Origin: Flavobacterium dankookense
GTDB taxonomy: Bacteria > Bacteroidota > Bacteroidia > Flavobacteriales > Flavobacteriaceae
Direction of reading: 5' to 3'
NCBI RefSeq assembly: GCF_004362665.1
Contig: NZ_SNXR01000012.1
Coordinates: 1-64,000 of the forward strand
Length of the DNA: 64,000 nucleotides
The position numbers and the translations under genes are program-made. The notes beneath the pieces were generated by a model that ran no database searches, was not told where the DNA came from, and saw only the letters and a program-made list of their open reading frames with translations. Positions 38,413-47,332 of this stretch are shown here, piece after piece. Numbering within the stretch: position 1 is the stretch's first letter; the number at the start of each line of letters is the position of its first letter.

Positions 38413-38640
38413 TTAAATTTCAACTTCAATTTCACGAGCGGTTTCAATTCTAATTGCTAAATGACTTCCATTATTTATGTTTAAATAAATTGGATCGCCC
38501 AATGGTGCAATTTGCAAAACCTCTACTTCATTGCCAGGCAAACAACCCATTTCTAATAATTTTAATGGGATTTTTTCAACATCCAAATTAATAATGGTTG
38601 CTTTTTGTCCTATTTTCAGTAAATCTATGGTAGTCATCAA
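38413..38640 (-). CDS. feoA: Ferrous iron transport protein A
   Basis: 75 residues (74 from the second ATG at 38637). Single SH3-like FeoA domain: GQKATIINLDVEKIPLKLLEMGCLPGNEVEVLQIAPLGDPI. Cytoplasmic partner of FeoB. First gene of feoAB. Confidence 0.95.
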   Translation of the reverse strand: MMTTIDLLKIGQKATIINLDVEKIPLKLLEMGCLPGNEVEVLQIAPLGDPIYLNINNGSHLAIRIETAREIEVEI

Positions 38641-38645
38641 CGCTT

Positions 38646-38673
38646 ATTTAGATTGAATTAAAATTCAAAGGTA
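38646..38673 (-). promoter_or_regulatory. feoAB promoter with ATTTAGA element
   Basis: The -7 box TACCTTTG on the minus strand (38673-38666) is an exact TAnnTTTG match. Between it and the start lies ATTTAGATTGAAT (38646-38658), similar to the element at 36160-36176. Confidence 0.55.
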
Positions 38674-38695
38674 GAAAATACAAAAGGAAAAAGAA

Positions 38696-38707
38696 TGATA
38701 ATTATCA
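38696..38707. promoter_or_regulatory. Fur-box-like palindrome upstream of feoAB
   Basis: TGATAATTATCA, a 12-bp perfect palindrome made of two GATAAT-type hexamers as in Fur boxes, 20-odd bases upstream of the feoA -7 box. Confidence 0.4.
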
Positions 38708-38718
38708 ATTTTGGCAAA

Positions 38719-39387
38719 TTAATCTTGTTCCAATAACCAATTGATATCTTCAATCAATCGCTGAACGTCTTCTTTTTTTGTTCCGTCGTAAAAACCGCGA
38801 ACTCTTCGTTTTGTATCAACTAAAACAAAGTTTTCGGTATGAACCATATCATACATTTCTTCAGGTTTTCCCGTTTTTACTGCTAAATAGGATTTTCTTG
38901 CAATGTAATAAATGTCCTTTTTATCGCCAGTAACCATATTCCATTTGCTATCATCAACACCTTGTTTCAAGGCATATTTTTTCAAAACCGGAACACTGTC
39001 AATTTCGGGTGTAACGGTATGTGATAAAATCATCACGTTCGGATTGTTGCTAAATGCTTTTTGAACTTCAGTCATGTTTGTCGTCATTATTGGACAAATC
39101 GTTTGACAAGTAGTAAAGAAAAAATCAGCCACATAAATCTTCCCTTCATAGTCTTTCTGAGTAACCGTTTTTCCGTTTTGATTGGTGAAAGAAAAATCGG
39201 CTATCTTATGATATTTTCCAACATGTTGAACTGTGCTATCAACCAATTCAGGATTTACCTCAGCTGGATTAAAAATAGGCAACTCTTTTTCTGGTTTCAA
39301 AGCATTATAAAATAAAGAAATGGTTACTACCGAAAAAAGAAAAAGTCCGAGGAAGAAAAGCCTATATTTTTTAAAAAATGAAAGCAT
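38719..39387 (-). CDS. SCO family copper chaperone/thiol oxidoreductase
   Basis: 222 residues from the ATG at 39387; the longer reading from 39411 is less likely because a -7 box (TACTTTTG, 39408-39401) falls inside it. One N-terminal membrane anchor (about 7-25), then the thioredoxin-fold domain with the copper-binding motif FFTTCQTICPIMT and the later SHTVTPEIDSVPVL histidine. SCO proteins deliver copper to the CuA site of cytochrome c oxidase. Divergent from the M13 peptidase. Confidence 0.92.
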   Translation of the reverse strand: MLSFFKKYRLFFLGLFLFSVVTISLFYNALKPEKELPIFNPAEVNPELVDSTVQHVGKYHKIADFSFTNQNGKTVTQKDYEGKIYVADFFFTTCQTICPIMTTNMTEVQKAFSNNPNVMILSHTVTPEIDSVPVLKKYALKQGVDDSKWNMVTGDKKDIYYIARKSYLAVKTGKPEEMYDMVHTENFVLVDTKRRVRGFYDGTKKEDVQRLIEDINWLLEQD

Positions 39388-39400
39388 ATTATTTTTTTTG

Positions 39401-39408
39401 CAAAAGTA
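39401..39408 (-). promoter_or_regulatory. SCO gene promoter -7 box
   Basis: TACTTTTG on the minus strand, matching TAnnTTTG, 13 bases before the preferred ATG at 39387. It decides the start codon choice. Confidence 0.55.
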
Positions 39409-39494
39409 CAAAAGCCTAATTTCAAAATGGAACTTTTACTTGTTTATCAAGTCATATAATTTTGTTAAAAATGATAAAATCGCATTATTATCGG

Positions 39495-39502
39495 TAAATT
39501 TG
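39495..39502 (+). promoter_or_regulatory. M13 peptidase gene promoter -7 box
   Basis: TAAATTTG, an exact TAnnTTTG match, 22 bases before the start codon. No clear -33 TTG at the usual distance. Confidence 0.5.
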
Positions 39503-39524
39503 TGAAAACCTCAATTATTGAATT

Positions 39525-41573
39525 ATGAAAATAACAACTACTAAACTTTCATTAGCATTGTTAATTGCTTTTGGTATTAAGGATGCAAATGCACAGCAAA
39601 ACCATTCGGGAATTAACACATCGCTTATGGATAAATCTGTAAAACCAAGCGATGATTTTTTCCGTTTTGTAAATGGAACTTGGTTAGACAATACCGAAAT
39701 TCCTGCCGATAGAACACGTTGGGGAAGTTTTGATGAGCTACGTCAAAAGACCGATATCGATGCATTACGAATTTTGGATGAAGCATCAAAAGATCCAAAA
39801 TATACTTCGGCTACTGATCAAGGAAAAGCAGTAAATCTATACAAAACTATTATGGATACCATTGCCAGAAATAAAGCGGGAATAAAACCGTTAAAACCTT
39901 ATTTGGCAAAAATCAATGCAGTAAAAAATGTTGCTGATTTACAAAAATTAATGATCGAAATGGCACCACAAGGAGGAATTGGTTTTTTTGGTGTTGGTGT
40001 TGGAACAGATGCAAAAGACAGCAACAAAAATGTGGTAAACGTTGGTCCAGGTTCGGTTGGTCTACCCGATAGAGATTATTATGTTTCTGACGATGCTGAT
40101 TCTAAAGAAAAACGTGAAAAATATGTAAAACACGTAGCTAGAATGCTAGAATTTATTGGCGATAAACCAGCGGTTGCTCAAAAAAATGCAGAGAAAATTT
40201 TGGCTTTAGAAATTGCTATGTCTAAACCACGCTTTGACCGAGTAGAACGTCGTGATAGAAGAAAATCATACAATCCGATGACAATTGCCGATTTACAAAA
40301 ATTGACAAATTCAGTGAATTGGGAAAAATACATCACCGGAATTGGTTTGCCAAAAGTGGATACGTTAATTGTTGCGCAACCTAAATACATGCAAGCTTTA
40401 GAAACTCTTTTTGTAGAAAATAAAGTTGAAGATTGGAAAGCGTATATGCGCTGGACATTGCTAAACAGTTCGTCAAGCCGACTTTCGACTGAAATTGAAA
40501 AAGCCAATTGGGATTTCTACAGCAAAACACTAAGCGGAGCAATCAAACAAAGACCAAGAAACGAAAATGCTTTGCAAGTAGTAAATGGTCCAACTGGAGA
40601 AGCTTTGGGTAAATTATATGTAGAAAAAATGTTCCCAGCAGAAGCCAAAGCCAAAGCCGAAAAAATGATTAAAAACGTTATTCGAGCATACGAAATCCGT
40701 ATCAATAATTTGCCTTGGATGTCTGAAGCTACCAAAAAACAAGCCATTGAAAAATTAAATAAAATGACTGTAAAAATTGGTTATCCAGACAAATGGAAAG
40801 ACTATTCAGCATTAACAATCAAAAGTCCAGCAGAAGGCGGAACTTATTTTGACAATTCAACTGCAATTGCTAACTGGAATTTCAAGAAAAATATAGAAAA
40901 ATTAGGCAAACCAGTTGACAAAACCGAATGGGGAATGTCGCCACAAACTGTTAACGCTTATTTCAATCCGTCAAACAATGAAATTGTGTTTCCAGCAGCC
41001 ATTTTACAACCGCCATTTTATGATTACAAAGCTGATGAAGCTGTGAATTATGGTGGAATTGGAGCTGTAATTGGTCACGAAATCTCACACGGATTTGACG
41101 ATTCAGGTTCACGATACAATGCCGATGGAAACTTGGTCAACTGGTGGACAGACGAAGATTTAAAACAATTCACAGCACTTGGAACTGCTTTAGCTGACCA
41201 ATATTCTGCTTTAGAACCATTACCGGGAACAAAAGTTGACGGAAAATTTACGTTAGGTGAAAATATTGGTGATTTAGGTGGAATTAATGCTGCTTACGAT
41301 GGTTTACAACTGTATTTAAAAGAAAACGGAAACCCAGGATTAATCGATGGATTTACTCCAGAACAAAGACTTTTCATTTCATGGGCAACGATTTGGAGAA
41401 GCAAAATGCGTGACGAAGCTATCAAAAATCAAGTAAAAACCGATCCGCATTCACCAGGAATGTATCGCGCTTATGTGCCATTGTTGAACTTGGAAACATT
41501 CCACCAAACGTTCAATATACAACCTGGCGATGGCATGTATTTAGCTCCAGAAAAACGAGTGAAAATTTGGTAA
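39525..41573 (+). CDS. M13 family zinc metallopeptidase (neprilysin/PepO type)
   Basis: 682 residues with a signal peptide (to about residue 23). N-terminal M13 domain (about 40-420) begins DDFFRFVNGTWLDNTEIPADR. The catalytic domain has HEISH (His518, Glu519, His522) and GENIGDLGG, which supplies the third zinc ligand Glu. Expected to cleave oligopeptides in the periplasm or outside. Single gene; the CxxW ending of this family appears as KRVKIW in place of the usual CRVW, as often in Bacteroidota. Confidence 0.93.
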   Translation: MKITTTKLSLALLIAFGIKDANAQQNHSGINTSLMDKSVKPSDDFFRFVNGTWLDNTEIPADRTRWGSFDELRQKTDIDALRILDEASKDPKYTSATDQGKAVNLYKTIMDTIARNKAGIKPLKPYLAKINAVKNVADLQKLMIEMAPQGGIGFFGVGVGTDAKDSNKNVVNVGPGSVGLPDRDYYVSDDADSKEKREKYVKHVARMLEFIGDKPAVAQKNAEKILALEIAMSKPRFDRVERRDRRKSYNPMTIADLQKLTNSVNWEKYITGIGLPKVDTLIVAQPKYMQALETLFVENKVEDWKAYMRWTLLNSSSSRLSTEIEKANWDFYSKTLSGAIKQRPRNENALQVVNGPTGEALGKLYVEKMFPAEAKAKAEKMIKNVIRAYEIRINNLPWMSEATKKQAIEKLNKMTVKIGYPDKWKDYSALTIKSPAEGGTYFDNSTAIANWNFKKNIEKLGKPVDKTEWGMSPQTVNAYFNPSNNEIVFPAAILQPPFYDYKADEAVNYGGIGAVIGHEISHGFDDSGSRYNADGNLVNWWTDEDLKQFTALGTALADQYSALEPLPGTKVDGKFTLGENIGDLGGINAAYDGLQLYLKENGNPGLIDGFTPEQRLFISWATIWRSKMRDEAIKNQVKTDPHSPGMYRAYVPLLNLETFHQTFNIQPGDGMYLAPEKRVKIW

Positions 41574-41639
41574 AAAATTAATTTAGAAGCGAAACGAATG
41601 GGTTTTTCAGTTATCGTAATTCCTGCTTTTCGTTTCAAT

Positions 41640-41721
41640 CTGTCATTGCGAGGGACGAAGCAATCTCATAAACTACTTCTACTTTCGCAATGACAGGATT
41701 TCCACTACAATCAGGGCTAAA
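41640..41721. repeat. Dispersed inverted repeat and adjoining repeat fragment
   Basis: CTGTCATTGCGA (41640-41651) and CGCAATGACAG (41686-41696) flank a segment containing GGGACGAAGCAATCTC. Directly after it, TTTCCACTACAATCAGGGCT (from 41699) is similar to TTTCCATTGCAATCTGGGCT at 55071-55090. Intergenic, between convergent genes. Confidence 0.65.
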
Positions 41722-41754
41722 TGAACTACGAATTGCCTTTTTTGGAAACAAATT

Positions 41755-41787
41755 AAACCTGACAGATTTTAAAAACCTGTCAGGTTT
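41755..41787. terminator. Bidirectional terminator / dispersed palindrome
   Basis: AAACCTGACAGA ... CCTGTCAGGTTT stem followed by TTTT on the plus strand and preceded by AAs that give a short U-tract on the minus strand. Same core as 921-952. Lies between the M13 peptidase and the SDR gene. Confidence 0.7.
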
Positions 41788-41792
41788 TTTTA

Positions 41793-42632
41793 TTACAATT
41801 CAGGTTTCTGAAATGCATATTCTAAAACCGACGACACTTTTTCCGAAGAAATAATTTTTCCAACCGAAGGTTTACTTTCGTCAAATTTTGGCAATGGTAA
41901 ATCAAGTTCTTGTGCTATTTTAGAATAATACACTTTTCGTGAAGGATGAAATGGTGCAACAGCATTAAAAATTTCGTCAAAACAATTTTTTTCCAAAACA
42001 TCTTCAATAATTCCGATGCAATCCACTTGATGAATTAAATTAATTGGTGCTTCAGGATTTTCAAGATTTTCTCTCCCAGCTAAAAACTTTATTGGATGTC
42101 TATCTTCTCCAATCAATCCTCCAAAACGAATGACAGTAGTTGTAAAATTGGAATTATTTTGCAATACTTTTTCGGCTTCCAAAAGTTGTTTTCCGCTTTC
42201 TGTATCAGGATTTGGAATGGTCTTTTCAGTTATTAAATCTATTGAAATAGCATCGGAATAAACCGAAGTCGAACTCACAAAAATCACTTTTTCAACCGAT
42301 GATTTTTCTATAAACGGTATGAGATTTTGAATTTTAGCAACAAACGTCATGCTGAGCGCAGTCGAAGTATCATTAGAATTTCCTCTTAATTTCGGTGGAA
42401 TATCAATAATTAAAATTTGGGAATTGGAAAGAAAATTATCAATATCATTTGAATTATTTTGCCCTTCGACAGCGCTCAGGGTGACAAAATGTGGAAAAAT
42501 TCCAGCATTTTCCAAAACCGACATTTTCTCCAAAGTTGTCGTTGAACCTTTTACCAAAAACCCTTTTTTCAAAAGTGATTTTGCCAAAGGAAAACCCAAC
42601 CAACCGCAACCTAAAATTGAAATTTGTTTCAT
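41793..42632 (-). CDS. SDR-family NAD(P)-binding protein (YeeZ-like) containing translated repeat sequence
   Basis: 279 residues. Rossmann start ISILGCGWLGFPLAKSLLKKG, then FVSSTSVYSD with the SDR Tyr region, and VIRFGGLIGEDRHPIKFLAGR. Family members are nucleoside-diphosphate-sugar epimerase-like proteins of unknown substrate. Two stretches look foreign: FVTLSAVEGQ (about 55-64) and NDTSTALSMTF (about 87-97). They are exact in-frame readings of REP-like repeat arms at 42462-42486 and 42346-42376. The reading frame stays open. The stop of the upstream M28 gene overlaps its start by one base. Confidence 0.8.
   Translation of the reverse strand: MKQISILGCGWLGFPLAKSLLKKGFLVKGSTTTLEKMSVLENAGIFPHFVTLSAVEGQNNSNDIDNFLSNSQILIIDIPPKLRGNSNDTSTALSMTFVAKIQNLIPFIEKSSVEKVIFVSSTSVYSDAISIDLITEKTIPNPDTESGKQLLEAEKVLQNNSNFTTTVIRFGGLIGEDRHPIKFLAGRENLENPEAPINLIHQVDCIGIIEDVLEKNCFDEIFNAVAPFHPSRKVYYSKIAQELDLPLPKFDESKPSVGKIISSEKVSSVLEYAFQKPEL
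42346..42486. repeat. Paired REP-like repeat arms inside the SDR coding region
   Basis: GTCATGCTGAGCGCAGTCGA (from 42346) and CTTCGACAGCGCTCAGGGTG (from 42464) face each other as imperfect inverted repeats about 90 bases apart, both translated within the SDR gene. The second is nearly the same as the intergenic copy at 6636-6660. Confidence 0.75.
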
Positions 42633-45022
42633 TATTGTAAACTGTCAACATTTACCGTTGTTGTTATACCATTTTTATCAATTTTTCTCCAAACTAAAAC
42701 ACGTTTTTCCTCAATTGTTTTTAGTGTTGGTTTTATTTTTTGACGAATAACAATCGCGTTATTTAAAACAAAAGGCGTTGAAATCATCCAATCTTTTCTT
42801 TTAGTAACCGTAAACTGCGGATTGGTTAGCAAATCAAACGAACTTTCTACCAAATTCAAATCGAGTTTGTCTTCTTTTGAAATGGAAAAACTCAAAACCA
42901 AAGGTTCATTATTAACCACATAATAACTCAAAATTTTACCTGAATTACTTCCGCTGATGTTGCTTTTGAAATCAATTGCTTTTGCACCATTAGCAACTAA
43001 ATTATGAAGCGTTACTTCATTAGCATTGAAAATATCATAACGGTTAACAGCACGATTTGGCGTAATTTTTATTTGATACAAACGTTGGTTTCCTTTCAAC
43101 GTATCACGAAGAAATTCAATCGTTGGTTGTGCAATATTTTTGTTTGGTGCTTCGCTCATGAATGTGAATTCCGAACCATATTTACTGTACAATTTATTGG
43201 TATTCAAAATTTTGGCGTTTTTAGGATTTTCGCCTAAATAACCTTTTGTCCATTCGTCTAAATTCAAATCATACGTTGTCCAATAGGATTTTTTGGTATC
43301 AGCATCGTGAAGATAAACCAAGCTGTTTGGTTTTGGTCGTTCAATTGTATAATCCGAAGCTTGATGTGCTTTCACAAATAAACCAATGCTCACCAAAAAG
43401 AAAACCGCTGACCAAATTCCTTTTCGTGGAAACGAACCCACTATCGGAATCAATAATCCGAAAGTTAAAACAGTTAAAATAGCACTTCCATAAAGGATTT
43501 TTAAACCCAAACCAACAGGAAACATTTGAATAAATGGCGAAAGAATTACTAAAGTTGGAATGGCTAAAATGCAATTGATTAACCCATTTGATTTTTGTGT
43601 TAAAACATAAACTCCTAGCATCAATGCGCTAGAAATTACTGGAATGATTAAAAATCCTGCACCTTTTAAGAAAATTGCAATTCCAACATTTAGAAGCAAC
43701 CAAAGAAATAATGGTGCGAAAAACTGGTTCATTTCGGCATTTCGTTTTCCTGAATTTTGATAAAAAAGAAAACAAATCGCTATCGATAAACTCGTGAAAG
43801 CATGAATATAATCGTGTCCGTTATAAGTAAATTTGTGAAGAATGTCTTGATACTGTGGATAAAATTCAAGTAATAATTTCCATCCGATAAACGTAATTCC
43901 ACCAGCAACAAAAAGCGATAACAATAGCGGAACGAAACCTTTCAACACTTCATCAATTCGCAAAACGTGTTTTCCTAAACCAATGAATAAAAAGATAAAA
44001 ATCAATCCGAAAGCAACGATTACCATTGGAATAATCCATGAAAACGGATAGTTTACAAAACCAAATGGAACGTTGAAGTACACATTATCATCCTCCGAAT
44101 TTAAATTGGACAAATCTGCATTTGAAAAATAATTCAACAACGGAAAAAGATAACTTCCTTGATGTGCTAATGTTTTTGGACTAAGATTTTCAAAATTATC
44201 TCTTTCAGTATGGTAGTTAAAATGGCTATCGATAAATGCAAAATTGAAACCTTGAATTTTTCCTTGTTCTCTAAAAACGGTTAAATCGGTATCGTTTGGC
44301 AACATTTTGTAAATGCTGTACATCAGTGAATTAGAAACAGGATATTTCGTTTTTCCGTCAGTAAACGCTTTTACCATTGCAGCATTTCCTCTGTTGGTTT
44401 CCATCAACATATAACTTGGACCAGAACTGCCACGCGCTTCAAAATTTAAAACTACGCCAACTTCCTTTGCCAATTTATGTTGGGTTACAAAAAGTGCTGC
44501 ACCATTCAAACCTAATTCTTCCGCATCAGAGAAAAGAATGATAATGTCGTTTTTGTGTTGCGTTTTAGTATTTAAAAAAGCACGAACACTTTCAAGAATT
44601 GTTGCAACTCCAGAAGCATCGTCACTTGCGCCTGGCGAAAACGAATGTGGTGCAGAATCATAATGTGAAAGTAAAAGCAAAGCTTTATTGCTTGAACTAC
44701 CTTTTATCTTGGCAATAATATTTTTAGATTTTACTAATGTTCCACCATCAGAAAGTGTAAAACCTTCTTGAATTGTAGGCGATAAACCTAAATTTTTTAA
44801 TTCTTTGATGAGGTATTGAGCAACAACTTCGTGATTTTTTGAGCCAACAAAATGAGGTTTTTGGCTGATGGCTTTTACTTTTTCTAAAGCACGTTTGGTA
44901 GAAAATTCAGAAAGCGATGCTTCATTTTGGTCATAATCTTGAGGCATCATAAAATAGAAAACACCAAAAATCACTAGTAAAAGAAAAAAGAAAGATAGAA
45001 TGGGTTTTTGGTTGGTTTTCAT
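42632..45022 (-). CDS. M28 family aminopeptidase with multiple membrane segments
   Basis: 796 residues. One N-terminal anchor (about 10-28), then the M28 zinc peptidase domain (about 80-330) with LLLSHYDSAPHSFSPGASDDASG and LFSDAEELGLNG, then about eight hydrophobic segments (about 335-560) and a C-terminal soluble domain (about 575-796). This arrangement resembles the eukaryotic ER metallopeptidase 1 (Fxna) group and is frequent in Bacteroidota. Probably an exo-peptidase acting in the periplasm. Likely co-transcribed with the SDR gene. Confidence 0.88.
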   Translation of the reverse strand: MKTNQKPILSFFFLLLVIFGVFYFMMPQDYDQNEASLSEFSTKRALEKVKAISQKPHFVGSKNHEVVAQYLIKELKNLGLSPTIQEGFTLSDGGTLVKSKNIIAKIKGSSSNKALLLLSHYDSAPHSFSPGASDDASGVATILESVRAFLNTKTQHKNDIIILFSDAEELGLNGAALFVTQHKLAKEVGVVLNFEARGSSGPSYMLMETNRGNAAMVKAFTDGKTKYPVSNSLMYSIYKMLPNDTDLTVFREQGKIQGFNFAFIDSHFNYHTERDNFENLSPKTLAHQGSYLFPLLNYFSNADLSNLNSEDDNVYFNVPFGFVNYPFSWIIPMVIVAFGLIFIFLFIGLGKHVLRIDEVLKGFVPLLLSLFVAGGITFIGWKLLLEFYPQYQDILHKFTYNGHDYIHAFTSLSIAICFLFYQNSGKRNAEMNQFFAPLFLWLLLNVGIAIFLKGAGFLIIPVISSALMLGVYVLTQKSNGLINCILAIPTLVILSPFIQMFPVGLGLKILYGSAILTVLTFGLLIPIVGSFPRKGIWSAVFFLVSIGLFVKAHQASDYTIERPKPNSLVYLHDADTKKSYWTTYDLNLDEWTKGYLGENPKNAKILNTNKLYSKYGSEFTFMSEAPNKNIAQPTIEFLRDTLKGNQRLYQIKITPNRAVNRYDIFNANEVTLHNLVANGAKAIDFKSNISGSNSGKILSYYVVNNEPLVLSFSISKEDKLDLNLVESSFDLLTNPQFTVTKRKDWMISTPFVLNNAIVIRQKIKPTLKTIEEKRVLVWRKIDKNGITTTVNVDSLQ

Positions 45023-45128
45023 ATGTTTAAAATTTATTTTTTAGCGGTAACATATGGTATCGCATTTTTTAATCATTGGTGTTTGTTTGCACAAACTTGT
45101 TGTTAATTGCGATTTCATAGCAGTGAAT

Positions 45129-45473
45129 TTAATCTTTTTTTACCAACATATAAAAATCGTTGTCTAGAAGCATATATCCTTGGTCGTAAACAAAATAATA
45201 GGTATTACCTGTTTTGGTCGTTAGAATATTGGTAAAATACTCAAACGAAAAACCTTTGGATAATAACTTGGCTTTGGTGGCTTTTGCTTTTCCTTCTACA
45301 TTTATTTCAGAAAGAATACGGTAATTTTTGCGAAGCTTGTTATTGATATTTCGCATAATATTAGTAGAATCTTTGTTCATTCTATTGTTGTAGTTGTTAC
45401 GACAACCATCGCTGCAAAACTTCTTGTCTTCGCGTCCGAGGATTTTATCGTTACATTCTAAACAATTTCTCAT
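45129..45473 (-). CDS. Small zinc-ribbon protein of unknown function
   Basis: 114 residues. N-terminal four-cysteine zinc finger with spacing C-x2-C-x12-C-x3-C (Cys4, Cys7, Cys20, Cys24), followed by a basic, Asn-rich helix (RNNYNNRMNKDSTNIMRNINNKLRKNYRIL) and a beta-rich C-terminal half with GNTYYFVYDQGYMLL. Conserved in Flavobacteria as a hypothetical protein. Nucleic-acid binding is possible but not shown. A short palindrome (around 45063-45106) lies between it and the M28 gene. Confidence 0.65.
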   Translation of the reverse strand: MRNCLECNDKILGREDKKFCSDGCRNNYNNRMNKDSTNIMRNINNKLRKNYRILSEINVEGKAKATKAKLLSKGFSFEYFTNILTTKTGNTYYFVYDQGYMLLDNDFYMLVKKD

Positions 45474-45572
45474 AGGAAAAGTTATGATTTATTGGCTCTA
45501 TTTGACGAAATTAATAAAAAAAAGTACCCGTTTTGAAAGAAATAAAAAATTAGCTTGTTTTATTAGTTTCCA

Positions 45573-46514
45573 TTACAGATTTGACTGCAATTCAACAGGT
45601 TCAAATTCATTCAGTTTGTGATGCTCAACAATGGAACCTTTACCATTTGGATCTTCATAAAAAGCTGGTTTGAACTTGGCACCAAAAATGACTTCTTCAT
45701 GCGTGTAGCTTGTTCGTTTGACAACTGTGCTCGAAAAATCTTCATCATAAGCACGAACATAAACCAGAATTTCTAAATCTTTATTTGTCATTTCGTCAAA
45801 ATTCATTTTCCACAACGGACTTTGCTCATCAATTGGGTGAACGATTGTCCAAGTGGTTACAAAAGTATCGAGTGTATTTATTTGAAGTGGTAAGTTGAAA
45901 AACTTATTGATTAATTTACCGTTTTCTTTGAGCATCAAACTAACGGTAACTCTAACCATCATGTTGCTAAGCGATGCGTTTTTGATTGGTGCTAACCGAA
46001 ACATTAGTGCGGTATTTTCTTTGAATGGTGCAATGATGGCATTGTGACTAAATTTCAAATGTGCTTTTGGTTTTACAAATCTTCCATAAAGCAAACCCGT
46101 ATTAATAGCTAACGTTAAAATACCAATTAGTGCTTCAGATGCTGCAATGGTATTGGTAAAAATGCCGACTGGACTTATTCTTCCATAGCCAACTGTGGTG
46201 AGTGTTTGTGCGCTAAAAAAATAGACTTCTTGAAAATTTTGCCAATTAGAACCCTGAATTAACCCCATCAAATTTGGGATGCAAAAGAAATAGTAAATCA
46301 ATGCGAAAACAAAATTGATAAAAAAGTAAAATATGAATACAAGTGCCAAAAATTTCCACCATGAAATATTGATTAACTTGCTGTATAAACTGTTTCGTTC
46401 TTTTAGTGGTCGACCAACGTGAATTACATTGTGAGAACCGTCTTTGTTGATAAACCGAGCGTATTTTTCAGTAACGGAAGTGCCAAACCCCGAATTGTCT
46501 ATATTTTTATCCAT
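45573..46514 (-). CDS. Inward-rectifier potassium channel, KirBac type
   Basis: 313 residues. TM1 (about 52-77), pore helix and selectivity filter TVGYG (107-111), TM2 (about 118-146, with the usual Ala/Ile-rich TIAASEALIGILTLAINTGL), then a cytoplasmic immunoglobulin-like Kir C-terminal domain (150-300). Forms a tetrameric K+ channel of the inner membrane. It has an N-terminal slide-helix segment RFINKDGSHNV. Stand-alone gene; the flavobacterial function is not known. Confidence 0.93.
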   Translation of the reverse strand: MDKNIDNSGFGTSVTEKYARFINKDGSHNVIHVGRPLKERNSLYSKLINISWWKFLALVFIFYFFINFVFALIYYFFCIPNLMGLIQGSNWQNFQEVYFFSAQTLTTVGYGRISPVGIFTNTIAASEALIGILTLAINTGLLYGRFVKPKAHLKFSHNAIIAPFKENTALMFRLAPIKNASLSNMMVRVTVSLMLKENGKLINKFFNLPLQINTLDTFVTTWTIVHPIDEQSPLWKMNFDEMTNKDLEILVYVRAYDEDFSSTVVKRTSYTHEEVIFGAKFKPAFYEDPNGKGSIVEHHKLNEFEPVELQSNL

Positions 46515-46777
46515 TGGCTTTATTTGGTTTTTGGGTAAAATAAATTATTTGGAAAACACAATGTATTATATCAAATATACGAATTGTAGGTTTTAGGAAG
46601 ATTTTATTTTGTGGTTTGAGTGAAAATTAAAATTACAAAACGTTTGGCGGCTTTAAGAAGTGGCAATGATCCAAGACCAAGCCTTTACAAATATAACAAA
46701 ACATTCCATTGAGCAGCGGATTTTCAGTAGGAAAAACAAGAAGTAGCCATTGAAGCAAACCACTGCTAACAGTAGGT
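46515..46777. other. Gene-poor gap of about 260 bases
   Basis: Nothing could be assigned here. It contains GGCGGCTTTAAGAAGTGGCA and, further on, AAGAAGTAGCCATTGAAGCA, imperfect repeats of the kind found around flavobacterial accessory genes. A GTG-initiated 30-codon frame at 46621 has no support. Confidence 0.4.
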
Positions 46778-47308
46778 TTAATGTAAAGTTACAGTTTCAT
46801 ATTTTGATTGACACCAATCAATAATTTCTCCAGCTTTATTTAATTCAACAGTGTAATATTTTCCGCTGTTTTGATATTTTTCGTGTACAATAACAAAAAT
46901 TCTGTTTTCATATACTTTTGGATAATGAACAAATAGCTTTGGAAAATTTCCACGATTAAATTTTCGGATTTTAAATTTCTTTTTATCAACATTTGTTAAA
47001 TCGAGTTCCAATCTCATATCTTCAAATCTCATCCAATATTTTGAATATTCTAACTTTTCAATATTTTTCCCATAATTTGGAAGCTTTGTCTTTAAGCAAT
47101 CAGATGGAACATAATAAATTTCTTCACCAGAATCATAGTTAAGAGATTTAAACACAATTATTTTCCTTTCAACAGGATATATTTCAAGGATAGTGTCTTT
47201 GTAGAAATTAAAAGCTAATTGTTCGTAGAAAGGATATTCTGATTGTGAAAAACAATTCACATTTATTATCAAGAAAAAAATAATTGTATTTAAAATTCTA
47301 TTGTTCAT
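46778..47308 (-). CDS. Secreted hypothetical protein
   Basis: 176 residues with a signal peptide (NTIIFFLIINVNCFS, cleavage near residue 21-23). The mature part is rich in Lys/Tyr/Glu and has paired beta-type segments (EIYPVERKIIVFKSL, RIFVIVHEKYQNSGKYYTVEL). No family recognised. Its start follows the attC-like structure by only about 25 bases, so it may be the next gene of a cassette-like region. Confidence 0.5.
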   Translation of the reverse strand: MNNRILNTIIFFLIINVNCFSQSEYPFYEQLAFNFYKDTILEIYPVERKIIVFKSLNYDSGEEIYYVPSDCLKTKLPNYGKNIEKLEYSKYWMRFEDMRLELDLTNVDKKKFKIRKFNRGNFPKLFVHYPKVYENRIFVIVHEKYQNSGKYYTVELNKAGEIIDWCQSKYETVTLH

Positions 47309-47332
47309 TTTATGCAGATTTTCAAAATTTAC

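Noticed and set aside
42454..42651. Minus-strand ORF with a CHPERCRR stretch in an alternative frame
   Set aside because: The peptide comes from reading the REP-like repeat in another frame inside the SDR gene; such CHPER-type peptides are a known by-product of these repeats.
46619..46777. Possible second attC-like site near the repeated AAGAAGTRGCC motifs
   Set aside because: The repeats are direct rather than inverted, and no matching GTTRRRY/RYYYAAC pair could be found, so I did not extend the cassette array to this gene.
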